Notes under the pieces: generated by a model
The model's database searches: none
Seen by the model: the letters and a program-made list of their open reading frames with translations, nothing else
Told to the model about the DNA's origin: nothing
Part shown: in pieces, positions 10,121-21,203 of the stretch
Layout of the letters: the number at the start of each line of letters is the position of its first letter
How positions within the stretch are numbered: position 1 is the stretch's first letter
Source: Blastocladiella britannica
Taxonomy: Eukaryota; Blastocladiomycota; Blastocladiomycetes; Blastocladiales; Blastocladiaceae
Direction: 5' to 3'
DNA length: 36,133 bases
Assembly: GCA_025349905.2 (NCBI GenBank)
Contig: MU624646.1
Coordinates: 1 to 36,133 of the forward strand
Position numbers and translations under genes: made by a program

Positions 10121-10130
10121 AAAAATAAGG

Positions 10131-13100
10131 ATGACCACATTATCACCACCACCATCACCGCAAGTCCTGGCTCTGGTCCACACGATCCACGGCCTGCTCG
10201 AACCGCAAAAGTCTCTGTGGCAGGAAAGCGCGGCCAGGACCGGCCCTCAGCGCCGCGCCCTGCCCAAGGCCATCGCTTCATGCTTGGCATCCATCACCGC
10301 GGTGTTCGAGCAGCTTGCGCGCTTGCCACAACCTGCCTCAGTTGAGCCGGGCCCCTCGTTGGCTTCAGAGTCTATCGTGATATGGCTCGCGGACCTTTGG
10401 GACACGCTGCACCGACCCTCCTACCCCGCGCGGCCAACCGTCATTGACTGCGCAATCATGGCCTGGGCCGTGTGCGAGCCGCCGACGATAACGGTGAGCC
10501 TGGGATCTCCCGCATCGCTTATTGTCCAGGCGCTTGCAGTCCTGGTGGCCCGCCGCCCCGACCTCGAGCGCCCGAAAACCTACCCGCTCCGCGCGGTCCT
10601 TGATATCGTGGACGCTGCATCGCTTGCCTGGTCCCCCATCCGCTCTCTCCTGACCCAACAGGTGCTTGCCATGGAACCGCGCCTCGAATCGGCACCCGAT
10701 CCGCGGCCCCACGGCGGCGGCGGAAGTGCCAAGCGCGCACGCTACGACAATACGGCAGACCTAGAGGCGACGCCGCCGACCTGGAAAAGTCGCACAATTG
10801 GCCATGGCACGCCGGCACCCGTCGCGTCGGCAACAGCGCGTCTGTTGCGGGAGTTGCTCGCCCACCCTCTGCTTGCATCGCTCGGAATCCGCATGCTGGT
10901 CCGAGTGGATGCCGACGATCCCGTGCTCTTTGGTGCGCTGGCAGATCCTGCTATTGCCTGGGCCACTCCTTTGGCACCCTCTGACGACGTCCACCGCTTG
11001 AACTGGGTGCTCGGCGCATTGAGTGAGACCGAGCTGCTCGAACGCAACTTTACGGTTCTGATCCACATTTTGCTTCGACGGGTGCCAGTGTTGCTGCTTA
11101 TTGGAAACAATCAGCCGTATGCGCTCTTGGCAAAGTGCTTTTCCCAGCCAGCGGCTCGTGCAAACACCGCCCCGCTCGTGCAACTCGTGCTTTTGACAAG
11201 CGTGCCTGTGCGCGACCTATTGCCCCTGATGTTGGCCCTCGAAACCGCTACGCTGCATGCATCCAAGCAAGTCTCGCAAACGTCTTGGCTCCATCACTGG
11301 ATTCCTCCTGTCGTGGAGCAACTCTGTCGACCATCCGCCCCGGGTCACGAGGATCCGGCTCGCCTGGCTGCCGCCCAAATATTCAAAGACGTGACGTCCA
11401 CCCCGAAACTTGCGATCGCGCTGTTCCGCGAGCTCGGGATGGATTCGAGCCCTGTCCGCCATGCCATCGCGGCCGCAGCCACTGCCGTCACCGCCACTGC
11501 TACTGCGAACGAGTCGGATCGTACAGCAGCGTTGTGCGAGCATCACCCGTCCATGAGAAGGACGGTATTGAAACCGGGGTTCATGGTGGACTGGATCCAC
11601 CGCTGGTGCGCGAGCCCGTTGCCCAGCGATGTTCTCGCTGCCTTTGCCGCGCTTGATTTTTCATCCACTGTCCCGCTGCTTGCGCGGCTGCAGCGCTCGG
11701 TTCTGGCAGCTCAAGCGGGCATGATTGCCGCGTCGGAGCCCGATCTGGTTGCACTCTACTGCGCACTTTATCGCGAGCGACAGTCGTCGTCGGGCCACCT
11801 ACTGGTCGCGGTATACGCCTCCTCCAGGCTCCAGACTGCGGCTCCGGCCAAGGCGCTCCTGCGCGTTCTAAGCGAAGTGGGGCCGGCCGCCGCAGACCAC
11901 AAGGGTGGCGGCATCCAGCTCATGGTCCGGGTGGCCAACATGTTCGAGCACATGACGTGGTGCTATCATGACCAACCGAATGGACATGGTAATTGCCCGG
12001 CGTTCTCGTTTCTGAGCGCAACGTTATTGAGCAAACCCGAAGTCCTGCCGCTGCTCCTGTATTTGACGTTTCACACGTTGCAGCCAAGCAAGAAGGCCCT
12101 CACCTTGCTTGCGGCGCTCGAGTCCTTTTTCACTGATGTTGTAGCAGTCAGGCGGCCCGAGTCGCCGGCAAGCAACGCGATCCGCGGGCATCAAAATGGG
12201 CTGGACTCGTTCTTGCTGGTCCAAAAAGTTGCGCTGATGGCGCACCAAGACTCGGATCTCGCAGGCGCATTTCACCGCACTCTAAGACTTGCCGGGCAGC
12301 TCGCGGCGCCCAAACCGTCGAGTCCCCAGGTGCTTCGCTTGCATCGTGAGCTCGTGGCGGTTGGATTTGCCGAGTTTGATCGCCTGAATGCGCGGCGGGC
12401 CGCCGGCGAGCTCCTGGTGGCGATTTCAGCTGTGGAGGCGCAGGCGCCGGCCCGAACCGTTTCCGTGGCTAGCTTGGAACAAATGGTGGCCAGTGCTGGT
12501 ATCAACCTGATGCTCGTTCCCGCCAGTCTACGTCGCTCGCCTGCGCCCCAGCAACAACCTCAACTTCAGCGCGGTGATGGGGTTGTTGCCGACAATTCGA
12601 GCAGTGACTGGACCGTTCTTCGGGACTCGGTGGCGGCGACCGCGCTCCAAGCGACCCGGGCGCGCCTGACGCACCTCGCACGCGGTCTCGGCAGTCTCCT
12701 TCGCGACTGGCACGTGGATCTGAGCGACGGAGCGCTGCTGGGCCAGATCGTGACGCGCATTCCCATGCGCGGCGTGACGAGCAGTGGTACTGGTGTGTCG
12801 GTGCCATCGCTGGGGACAGTTAACAAGACACCCGCCCCGCCCATCGCCCCGTACACGTTCCCCAACCCGTACTTGTTGCAGCTGCTGACGGTTCTTGGCC
12901 TCGGCCCGGTGTTTCTGCAAGTGGCCGGCGCCGACTTGGCGCGCTCCATGGCGACTCCGACGTCGGTACCCCGCGACGTGATTGACCAGGCATTCACCGG
13001 GCTCTATGCGATGCTCGCCACCGAGGAGCAACCGCCGGCAGGTTCCCATCACTCGCCCCTTCCACTGGCGCTGGCCGTGACCCTTATCGAGAGCGTGCTG

Positions 13101-13322
13101 TTTATCTCGCCTGCCATGTACCCCGCGTGGCGGCGTGTTATGCAAGAGAACGTGCCTCGGTATTCAGATGTGAGCGGCCGCGACTTTGGCGACCTGGCTC
13201 GCCGCGTGCTGATCCCGGTGGAGCAGCGGGCGAACGCCGATCTGTGGTGGTGCGCGGTCGAGGGCCTGGTCCGCGCCAAAGTGCCTCCACCTCCGCTCAT
13301 ACCAGGCGGTCGACCAACATAA
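10131..13322 (+). CDS. Unrecognised large helical protein, single exon
   Basis: Uninterrupted 1063-codon frame, the only long gene in the window without an intron in my models. I do not recognise the family. The protein is Leu/Ala-rich with repeated amphipathic stretches, no signal peptide and no convincing transmembrane segment, so an alpha-solenoid (HEAT/ARM-like) scaffold is the best structural guess. A short basic patch (GSAKRARYD, near residue 204) could be a nuclear signal. Segments such as LLIGNNQPYALLAKCF and FLLVQKVALMAHQDSDLAGAFHRTL look conserved, but I cannot tie them to a family. I considered Integrator and Mediator scaffold subunits and found no decisive match. Codon use resembles its neighbours, which supports a native gene. 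The start ATG is 43 bp after the CIA2 stop; the stop is 42 bp from the convergent vigilin stop. Confidence 0.8.
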   Translation: MTTLSPPPSPQVLALVHTIHGLLEPQKSLWQESAARTGPQRRALPKAIASCLASITAVFEQLARLPQPASVEPGPSLASESIVIWLADLWDTLHRPSYPARPTVIDCAIMAWAVCEPPTITVSLGSPASLIVQALAVLVARRPDLERPKTYPLRAVLDIVDAASLAWSPIRSLLTQQVLAMEPRLESAPDPRPHGGGGSAKRARYDNTADLEATPPTWKSRTIGHGTPAPVASATARLLRELLAHPLLASLGIRMLVRVDADDPVLFGALADPAIAWATPLAPSDDVHRLNWVLGALSETELLERNFTVLIHILLRRVPVLLLIGNNQPYALLAKCFSQPAARANTAPLVQLVLLTSVPVRDLLPLMLALETATLHASKQVSQTSWLHHWIPPVVEQLCRPSAPGHEDPARLAAAQIFKDVTSTPKLAIALFRELGMDSSPVRHAIAAAATAVTATATANESDRTAALCEHHPSMRRTVLKPGFMVDWIHRWCASPLPSDVLAAFAALDFSSTVPLLARLQRSVLAAQAGMIAASEPDLVALYCALYRERQSSSGHLLVAVYASSRLQTAAPAKALLRVLSEVGPAAADHKGGGIQLMVRVANMFEHMTWCYHDQPNGHGNCPAFSFLSATLLSKPEVLPLLLYLTFHTLQPSKKALTLLAALESFFTDVVAVRRPESPASNAIRGHQNGLDSFLLVQKVALMAHQDSDLAGAFHRTLRLAGQLAAPKPSSPQVLRLHRELVAVGFAEFDRLNARRAAGELLVAISAVEAQAPARTVSVASLEQMVASAGINLMLVPASLRRSPAPQQQPQLQRGDGVVADNSSSDWTVLRDSVAATALQATRARLTHLARGLGSLLRDWHVDLSDGALLGQIVTRIPMRGVTSSGTGVSVPSLGTVNKTPAPPIAPYTFPNPYLLQLLTVLGLGPVFLQVAGADLARSMATPTSVPRDVIDQAFTGLYAMLATEEQPPAGSHHSPLPLALAVTLIESVLFISPAMYPAWRRVMQENVPRYSDVSGRDFGDLARRVLIPVEQRANADLWWCAVEGLVRAKVPPPPLIPGGRPT

Positions 13323-13364
13323 AAAAAAGTCAATTTATAATGTGTATATTTGCCATTTCATAAC

Positions 13365-16300
13365 TTACTCGCGCTCGGTCCCGCGGGCAATCGCCTCGCG
13401 GATCATGCGCTCGGCCTCCTCCACGTCGTCCTCGGTGGCGCCACTGACGGTCACGGCATGCGCGCTGCCGCCAGCCTTGGGCACGTCGATGGCGGTGGAC
13501 GTAGCGGCGCGGATATCCGTGATGGTCTGCCCGGCGCGGCCGATAATGTACTTGTGGTGGCGCTGCTCAATGTCGGTCAGTTGGCGCACGACCTTGGCCT
13601 GTGCGGGCATATCCTTGCCTTTCTTGCCGCCGCGGGCCTTGCCACCACCGTTGGCGGACGCCCCGGCAGCATTGGCCGCCTCCACCGCGGCCTCGGCCGT
13701 GGCCAGGATCTGCTCAATCACCGCCGCCGCGGCGGTCACCTGGTTCGGGGTGCCACGCAAGTGCCACACCTCGTCGCCGTCCGAGTTCTTCGGGGTATCG
13801 ACCTGCACGCCCGTGGCGCGCACCTTACCGAGCCCGCTGGCGCCGTTGATCAGGAACGCGCGCTTCTTGGAGGCAGGCACGTCCACCTGCTTGGACGCGG
13901 GCGACCGGGCAAACAGCGCCTCGGCGCACGATGCGGCGGCCACGGCGGGGCCACGAATGTAGATCGAGCCTACGGTCACGCCCTCGCCCGCGGCCAGGTC
14001 GGGCCGGTCGGCGGGGACTGGCACGGGCTCGTCCGTATCCCGCGACTTGCGAGCAAAGTTGACCTGCACACCAAACTGCGTCTGCAGTTCCTGCACGCCG
14101 GTCCCACCGCGGCCAATCAGCGACGGGAACACGGCGATCGGAAGCTGCACGCACACGGTGGTCTCATCCTCCATCTGCGCGACCGACTCCAGGAGCGCGG
14201 CCTTGGCCTCGGCCAGCACCTCGGCGGTCGCGGCCCGGATAATCACCTTGTCGGACCCGGGGGGAGGGAACCGGAGATCGACGCGCTGTCCGGCCTCGAG
14301 CACGTGCGGCGCGCTGCCGCCGACGCTGAAGATGGTGCGCGCGAGCGACTGTACCTCCTCCGACGCCGTGGACGAGTACGGCACCTTCTTGGACTTGTCG
14401 TGGAACTTGGCCACGAACGCACGCATCGCCGACCCGTTGGGCCCAATCAGGCGACGGTGCAGCGCTGTGGGAACCGACACCGCCTCGGACGGCCACAGAA
14501 GACCCGACGCCGCCATGGTGGCCGCAAACTCGCGGATCACCGCCTTGGTCAGCTCCACCTCCTCCTTGGAACCCGTAATGGTCACCTTCTCGGTCGTGGG
14601 CTTCTCGGACCCGGCCGACGACGTCGAGGTTGGGGTGGCCGACCGCGCTCGGGTGCTCGCTGGGGGCAGGTCCACCTTGGTGCCGGTCATGGTCTTGAGC
14701 TGCGTGATGTTGGCACCACCGCGGCCCACCAGCGACGAGACCAGGGTGGACGGGATGGTGATCGAGTCCGTGTACGACATGGACTGCTCGTACTTATACA
14801 GCTCCACCAGCTCCGAAATGGCGGCAGCAACGCCCTTCTTGGGGCCCTTGACAATGATGGCGTTGGGGTCCACGTTGTTCTCCTCACCGCGCGGGAACGT
14901 GATCTTGACGCTGTGGTTTTCCTCCAGGCGCTTGGCGTACTTGCCCTTCTCGCCAATGAGCTTGCGGTGGAACTCGCTTGGAATGCTCACCGACTGGGTG
15001 GTGGTGTCCTCGATCTCGGCCACGCGGGCCCGGATCGCCTGCTCGACCGCCTCCACCGCCTGCTTGGTCCCGCGAAGCGCCACCGTGACCTTGTCGCCCT
15101 GCGGCGCGCCAATGTCGAGCTTGTTGATGCCAATCAGGTCCTTGTACTTTTGCATGTTGACGTGCGCCTTGCCGACCAGCAGACCAACCACGCGTGACGC
15201 GATCGTGAACGAGTGCTCGTAGGTACCCATGATTTCGGCGTGCTTGGCCTCCTCCACGATCTTGTTGAGGTGCGCAACGAGGGCCGTCACCTCCGACAGA
15301 ATGCCGCGCACGAGAATCTCCTCGTTGGCCAGGTCCACGGGCTGCTTGTCGGCGGCGGTGGTCTTGGCGCCGCCCGAGCCCAGGCGCACCACCAGCGGCA
15401 CCTCGGGCGTGTGTGACAGCTCGGCCACGGCGGCGTTGAGCACGGTGCCCTTGGGGCCGACAATGTAGCGGTGGTACTTCGTTGGGACCGTCACGGTGCG
15501 GGTGCCAAACTCGGCGGCCTGGTGAGCGGCCTTGCAGATCGACTCGGCGGCCGCAGCCAGTGCGGCAGGGGCCGGCGAGTTGCCGCCGTCCTGTTGTTGC
15601 TGCTGCTGGTGCTTGCCAGAAGCAGCAGTGGGCTTGTGGTTGACGTCAAAGACCACCAGGACCAGCTCGTCCGCAAACTCGGTGCCGGCAAGGTACACGG
15701 TGTCGAGCGTGAGCGGCTCGGGCTTGCCAGCGGCGGCGAGCGGGCCGCGGGCCTTGACAATGGCCGACTTGACCTTGGGGTGCTTGAGCATCTCCTGGGC
15801 GACGGGGATCGTCGCGTAGTGGAAGGTGCCTTTGTTGGTCAGGAGCTGCACCAGGGCGGTGCGGGCCGACTCCAGCGCGGCCTTGGACGGGCCGGCGAGC
15901 TCCAGCGAGTGCGCGTTGGCGGCGGCTTCGGCGCCAGTAGCAGCGACGGTAGCGCGCGGGAAGTACACTTGCAAGTTGGTTGCTTCCTCAATCGCCTGGA
16001 CGGCGGCACGCTCGCGTGCGTTCAAGTACTTTGCATACACGGCAGCGGCAGTGTGCGACTTGTTCCCCCCAGCAACGTACGGCGCCAGCGAAAAGTCGGC
16101 AGCCACCACCGACATTGTCAACTGCATGACCTTGGAGATGGCGTCGCCAATCTTGTCGGCGGGACCACGCACCAGAACCTTGGCCGACGGGTCGTGGGCG
16201 TGCGGCAGCTCCACCACGCACCCGTGGGTGGCCAGCAGCGTGGCCACGTTGGCGCCGTTGGTGCCCAGCACAAACTTGTGCTTGCGCTTGTCCACGTCCA

Positions 16301-17733
16301 CCGAAAGCTCGGTGATGGACTCTTCCAGCTCGGCCGCGCGCGCCTTGATGGCAGCGGCAGCGGCGCGCACTGCGGCCTCGTCACCGGTGATCACCACCTT
16401 GGCGGCGTGTGGGCCAGCGGCGGCCTTGCGGCCCTCGGTGGTCAAGTACGCGGGCGGGGGAATCGCGATCTTGACGTCGTATTTCGCCTCGAGCGCCGCC
16501 ACGGTAGTTCCCTTGGGGCCAATCAAGAACGCGTAGAGCGACGGGTTAACGGAAGAGGCCGAAAGGGTCGCGCGCTTGGTGGCCACGTGTGTGCCGACGA
16601 TGCCAATCAGCTCGTCCTTGGCCATGCTGATGCCCTGCGCGTCGCCCGTGAGCGTGACCGTCACCATTGGTTCGGCGGTCGCGTCCTCAAACAGGTCCTG
16701 GTCGTCCGCATCGCCAAGATCGGCACCGCTCACGGGCGAGCCAGCAACACGGGCGGCCGTGTCCACGTCAATGTCGACGGCGGCCTTGGCAGCCGCGATT
16801 TTACCCGCGTCTTCGGCAGAGGGGCGCTCAAAGTCAATGGTGACCTGGGTACGCATCTGGATGCCCTGGATGACCTTGCCTTGCGAGCCAATGACCTGGC
16901 CGCGGAGGCGGGCGGGAATCGAGAGCGTGGCCGTGGTCTGTTATTTATATTTTTGATGAGTTAGCCATGAGGTGATGAAAATGACGGACAGGGACGCGTG
17001 TGTCTGCGTGTGCGCGCGCGCCGGCGGCGTGGCCGACACGTATACGTCCGCGCACAAAACAGCACAATAAACAATAAAAAAAACGAACCTCGGGCGTCAA
17101 CTTGCTGACGATCATGCGCTTGGCAATCTCCACGTCCGACGCGACGGGACCACGGACCTTGAAATCAATGGTCGGCGTGCCAGTCTTCTTGGACATGCCG
17201 ATGACGGTCTTGGTCTTGGTTTGAATGTACTTGAGCTCGCGCGTCAGATCGGCGTTGGGCCCAGTCTTGGAGATCATGGCCGGCTTGATGGTGGCCAGGC
17301 GCACCGAGACCATGGACTGGTGCTCGGCGGGCTTGTTGGACGCGGCGGTGGCGGTGCGTGCGGCAACCGAGCCCGAGGCCAGCGTCGTCTTGTTGGCCCA
17401 GCTGGCAAACAGGGACTTGGGCGCGGCCGCGGACGCAGACGCGGTTCCCGATCCGACACCAGGACCCCCACCGAGCGACGGGAAGGCGTCGGCCGAATCG
17501 AGGTTCAACGGCTCGGCCGCCTTTTTCTTGGCGGCGGCAGCGGACCCACGCGCCGGCGACGCGTTACGACGCCGGGCGGCGGCCAGACGCGACAGCTCGC
17601 GCTCCACCTCGTCCGAGACCGACGGCAGCACCGAAAGATCAACATCGTCCGAAAGGTCGAGGGCCGCGACGCCGGCGGCAGCAGCCGACGCGGCGATAAA
17701 GTCGGGGTCCGATTCGTGGGCAGGGTAGGACAT
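13365..17733 (-). CDS. SCP160: Vigilin/Scp160 multi-KH RNA-binding protein
   Basis: Large RNA-binding protein of the vigilin family, which associates with ribosomes and mRNA at the ER. Two exons on the minus strand, 17733-17089 and 16937-13365, with a 151-nt intron (donor GTTCGT), encode about 1405 aa, longer than human vigilin (about 1270) or yeast Scp160 (about 1220). The first 170 residues are Ala/Ser-rich, with an acidic start and an LNLDSADAFPSLGG motif. At least ten KH repeats follow, recognisable by GXXG loops: VIGSQGKVIQ, LIGPKGTTVA, VLGTNGANVA, IVGPKGTVLN, LIGEKGKYAK, LVGRGGANIT, LIGPNGSAMR, LIGRGGTGVQ and IIGRAGQTIT, plus degenerate copies (LVGKAHVNMQ, LINGASGLGK). Mixed canonical and degenerate KH domains are typical of the family. 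Long frames on the opposite strand are shadows of this GC-rich coding sequence. Confidence 0.92.
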
Positions 17734-18255
17734 GATTTTTGAGAAGATCGGTTAAAAAGGAGGCAGGACGATGAACCACCGTTGCTTTGTGGAGAAGGGC
17801 AAAAAAAAAGAGTAGGTTTTTTTTATTATTCGGTGCAACGGGCAGGGGGCCAGAGGAGAGGAGGGGTGGAGCAAAGAAGCGTGCTGGGCAGTGTCAACAA
17901 GTTTTGAGAGAGGCGGGGTTGCAGCAGGGCGTCAAACTTGGGCGAAACAGAGTGGCGACGCGTTTTGGTGGCACAAAAATTATCCAAAAATTAACTCTGA
18001 TCCAAATACATTTTCCTTCAAGAGCTACCGCTCGCAATTCAAGCCAATTGGATTAGCAACCCTCTCGGAAACAAAAAAAAAAAACAAAAAAAAAAAATTC
18101 ATATCAGCCTCAGGGGGCAAGTGACCCACGTCGCAAATCCAACATACCTCGCTCCACCTCTTTGATCCGTTTCAAAGATATCCTGCAACAACATAGAGTA
18201 GTGGATTATATAGATCCAACCACACGACCATCAAATACTATATTAAACAACAACG
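17734..18255. promoter_or_regulatory. 522-bp divergent region, vigilin / G-alpha
   Basis: This is the largest gap in the window, between divergent start codons. It holds an A9/T9 inverted pair around 17802-17825, a GC-rich stretch (17840-17960), then an AT-rich half with two long A-tracts (about 18068-18097) and a TAGTGGATTATATAGATC segment nearer the G-alpha start. No reading frame, tRNA or other RNA gene is supported. It presumably holds both promoters and both 5' UTRs. Confidence 0.5.
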
Positions 18256-19801
18256 ATGCCTTGCTGCGGCGGAAAGGTGGATCCTGCCGATAACGGTGGA
18301 AAGGGCGGCGGTGCCGCCAGCGGGAAAAACATTGACGCGGAACTGCGCGAGGCTGGACACCGCGAGAAGCTCAACCTGAAATTGCTCCTCCTCGGTTCTG
18401 GTGAATCTGGTATGCAACACCTATCTCACAGGCATGATCAACAAACATATAATAACAAATGAATCACAGGAAAGTCGACCGTCTTGAAGCAAATCAAGCT
18501 CATCAACAAAATCCAAATGACGGCGCAGGAGATCCAGGACATTGCCAAGTCGCTGCGCAAAAACGGTCTCGAGTGCATCATTATCCTCGTCAACCAGGCC
18601 GCAACGTTTGGTTACCCTCTGGACGGGGAGGATATTAAGAGCGCTGCGAGCCAAATCGGTGCTCTTGATTTGGAGGACTTTGAAGATGAGGTGGAACATG
18701 CGCTGGTGGATGCTACGGTCGCTCTCTGGAAGCACGATTCGATTCAAAAGACGATTGCACGGAGGAGCGAGTTTTGGATCTTGGAGGCTGTCGATTAGTA
18801 CGTACTGTCTTTAACTGGATCGAAACGGTGTCGTTAACTTTCTTTCCTTGCAGTTACATGGAAAACTTTCCGCGCTTTGCAGAGGATGATTTTGAGCCGA
18901 GCGAGGAGGATTGTATCATGGCGCGGACCATGACGGTTGGGATTCTTCAGACAGAAGTTCCCGTTCCCCCGCTGCAAGTTACTCTTGTGGATGGTATGGA
19001 GTCATCATTTTTGCCTTTTATACTCTTGCTCACTTGCCTTAATCACTTTTTCCAGTTGGTGGCCAGCGAAACGAGCGACGCAAGTGGGTGCACATGTTCG
19101 ATGTACGCTATTCATGTCTCCATCTCGCAAATTCTACTTTGAGTTCATGTTACTTGGTGCCAGAATGTCTCGGGTATCCTTTTCCTCTCCAATCTCGCCG
19201 GTTACAACTCTGTGCTGTTTGAAGATCCAACGGGTACATCCTATACATCATTGTGTACGTGGACGCTTGCAGAATCCTCATATTTTCCTGATCCAAAAAA
19301 TAGAAAATCGCATGAAAGAGTGCTTGACGCTCTTCCAGCAAACCGTCAACAATCCCATGTTTGCCAAGACTCCATTTTATTTGGTTCGGTTTTTCTTCTC
19401 TTCTTTTTGGCCCTTAAGTTTACTTACTCTCAACATATATAGATCTTCAACAAAAAAGATCTATTTGAATCCAAAATCCGCAAGGATCCCATCACCGTCT
19501 GCCCCTGCTTTGTGGACTATTCTGGGACGAGCGAGGATGTCACTCCCGTCCTCAAGTTCATTGAAGACAAGTTCCGCGTACGTAAATTTTTTTGATACTT
19601 TGTTAACACGACTGACACTCCTTTTGACAGTCCGTCATCACCTCTGGCGATCCCAACCGGTTGATGGTGTTCAACATTGCCGCACGCTTCAAGCGCGACG
19701 TCAAGCATACATGGGAAGACATCATTGCCAGCATGAAGACACGGAACCGGACAGAAATCAACGGCGCACTCAAGGCGCTGGGCAAGGAGCAAATGTCGTG
19801 A
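18256..19801 (+). CDS. Divergent heterotrimeric G-protein alpha subunit
   Basis: GTPase alpha subunit of heterotrimeric G proteins. Eight exons: 18256-18409, 18470-18797, 18854-18993, 19056-19102, 19164-19233, 19304-19383, 19443-19577 and 19631-19801, giving 374 aa. The P-loop GSGESGKST is split by an intron and spans residues 47-55. Switch I keeps the catalytic Arg (185) in RTMTVGI, but the second Thr of the usual TTGI is Val. Switch II is DVGGQRNERRKW with catalytic Gln211. The guanine motif is NKKD (276-279). Oddities: residue 2 is Pro, so the usual Gly2 myristoylation site is missing although Cys3-Cys4 could be palmitoylated. The TCAT guanine-contact motif is replaced by NIAA (from residue 333). 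The C-terminus is an extended polar helix ending KEQMS, unlike the receptor-contact tails of known classes. All splice junctions restore family alignment. Confidence 0.9.
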
Positions 19802-19851
19802 ACACCTCAACCAACTAACCAAATCAAAGTATTGTGCCGTACATGATAAAA

Positions 19852-19857
19852 AATAAA
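19852..19857 (+). terminator. AATAAA, likely poly(A) signal of G-alpha gene
   Basis: An AATAAA hexamer lies 50 bases after the G-alpha stop and 37 bases before the stop of the convergent CDK gene. Position and sequence fit a poly(A) signal; use is inferred. Confidence 0.5.
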
Positions 19858-19894
19858 TGAAGAATGTGCATTGGTAAAAAGAAGACGTTCCATT

Positions 19895-21203
19895 TCACTG
19901 CATCTGGTGCTGTTGGCCGGACGCGGCAGCGGCAGCAGCACTCGCCTGGGCCTGGGCTTGGGCTTGGGCTTGGGCTTGCGCCTGAGCCTGAGCCTGCGCC
20001 TGAGCGGCCTGCTGCATGTGCGTCTGCATGTACACCGCATGCAGCTCAGCAAAGTACGTATGGCCGAGCGCGTCTTTGGCGGAAATGCGCAATTGTGGTT
20101 GGTACTGCAAGAGGCGCTGCACCAGGTCCAAAGCAAACACATCCATCATCGGCAGTACCGCGTTGAGCGGCTGCGGCGGGTAAAACTGCCAGTTGGACTT
20201 GTACTCGGAGTACTGCGAGACCCCCGGCCACGTCAGCTCGGTCGGGGTGCCGAGAATCCGGAAGATGCGGTTGAGCTCGTCCTCGTTGGTCTTGCCTGGG
20301 AACAGCGGTCGGCCCGTGAACATCTCGGCCATGATGCAGCCCGTCGACCACATGTCGATCGAGGTCGAGTAGTTGCGCGATCCCAGGAGCACGTCGGGCG
20401 CACGGTACCACAGCGTCACCACTTCGTTGCTGAAGGTGTTGACGGGGATCCCAAATGCACGAGCAAGGCCGAAATCGGCCAGTTTGAGCTCGCCGCGGGC
20501 GTTGATGAGCAAGTTTTGCGGCTTGAGATCCTGTTCCATTGAATGTATTCGATTCAGTTTACGTATCGTCTCGGGACAAAAAAAAAAGGAGAGTACCCGA
20601 TGCAAGACGCGGTTCTCGTGGCAAAAGGCAATACCGCGGAGCAGCTGGTACATGAAGCTCTTGATGATTGGCGGCTGTAGTGCGCCATAGGTGCCGTTGC
20701 GATCCATGAAGCGCTTGAGGTCCTGCTCCATGCACTCAAACACCAGCATCAGCTTGTTTTCGGTGTGGATCACATCGTGGAGGCGGACAATGTTGGGGTG
20801 CCGCAGCTCTTTCATGAGGCTGATCTCGCGGATGGCGGTACTGGGTGCGCCCTGTTCATTTTTTGTCTGTTATTTCCATTTTTTGTTGAAGAGTTGAGCG
20901 CGGACACGCACCTCTTCGGGGTCAAGGGAGATTTCCTTGAGCGCAACGATTTCACCCGTGAGGCGGGACACGCCCTTGAATCTGTTTTGAATAAATGTAT
21001 TTTAGCAAGGGCTCAATCATCGGGCACGGAGGAGACGGGTACGGACACGGTGGCATATGTGCCTTCACCAAGCTTTTCCTGTTTATCGTAGCTGTCAAAA
21101 AAGTGAGGTGAGCTTTTCTTGCGTCAAATTCTTCAGAGGGCAGGCAGGGCCGGCGTCGACAAATGAACCACATCCACGACGATCTGAGGGCGTACCGTTC
21201 CAT
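19895..21203 (-). CDS. PHO85: Pho85/CDK5-type cyclin-dependent kinase
   Basis: Cyclin-dependent Ser/Thr kinase of the Pho85 class, which in fungi controls phosphate, glycogen and cell-polarity responses with Pcl cyclins. Five exons on the minus strand: 21203-21196 (8 nt coding), 21091-21047, 20981-20912, 20851-20597 and 20530-19895, giving 337 aa. The joined N-terminus [18 protein letters not shown] is canonical. Motifs: Lys33 in VALKE, the PSTAIRE helix (44-50), HRDLKPQN with Asp127, DFG (145-147), and [15 protein letters not shown], where APD replaces APE as in Pho85. [14 protein letters not shown] and [15 protein letters not shown] also match Pho85 better than Cdk1. The start exon has only eight coding bases, and its CG|GTACGC junction rebuilds an Arg codon. 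The C-terminus carries a (Gln-Ala)10 tract and a poly-Ala/Gln tail absent from yeast Pho85. Confidence 0.92.
19944..20003 (-). repeat. Ten-copy hexanucleotide repeat encoding (QA)10
   Basis: Ten tandem 6-bp units (plus-strand pattern GCYTGN) encode alternating Gln-Ala at the C-terminus of the Pho85-like kinase. The units come in blocks of identical variants (GCTTGG, GCCTGA), the mark of replication slippage. The tract lies after the kinase domain, so length change would not disturb catalysis. Confidence 0.9.

Noticed and set aside
13350..15197. 615-codon open frame on the plus strand
   Set aside because: Antisense shadow of the vigilin KH repeats; Gly/Arg/His-rich, caused by high GC and few stop codons.
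15471..16964. 497-codon open frame on the plus strand
   Set aside because: Second antisense shadow of vigilin, same reasoning.
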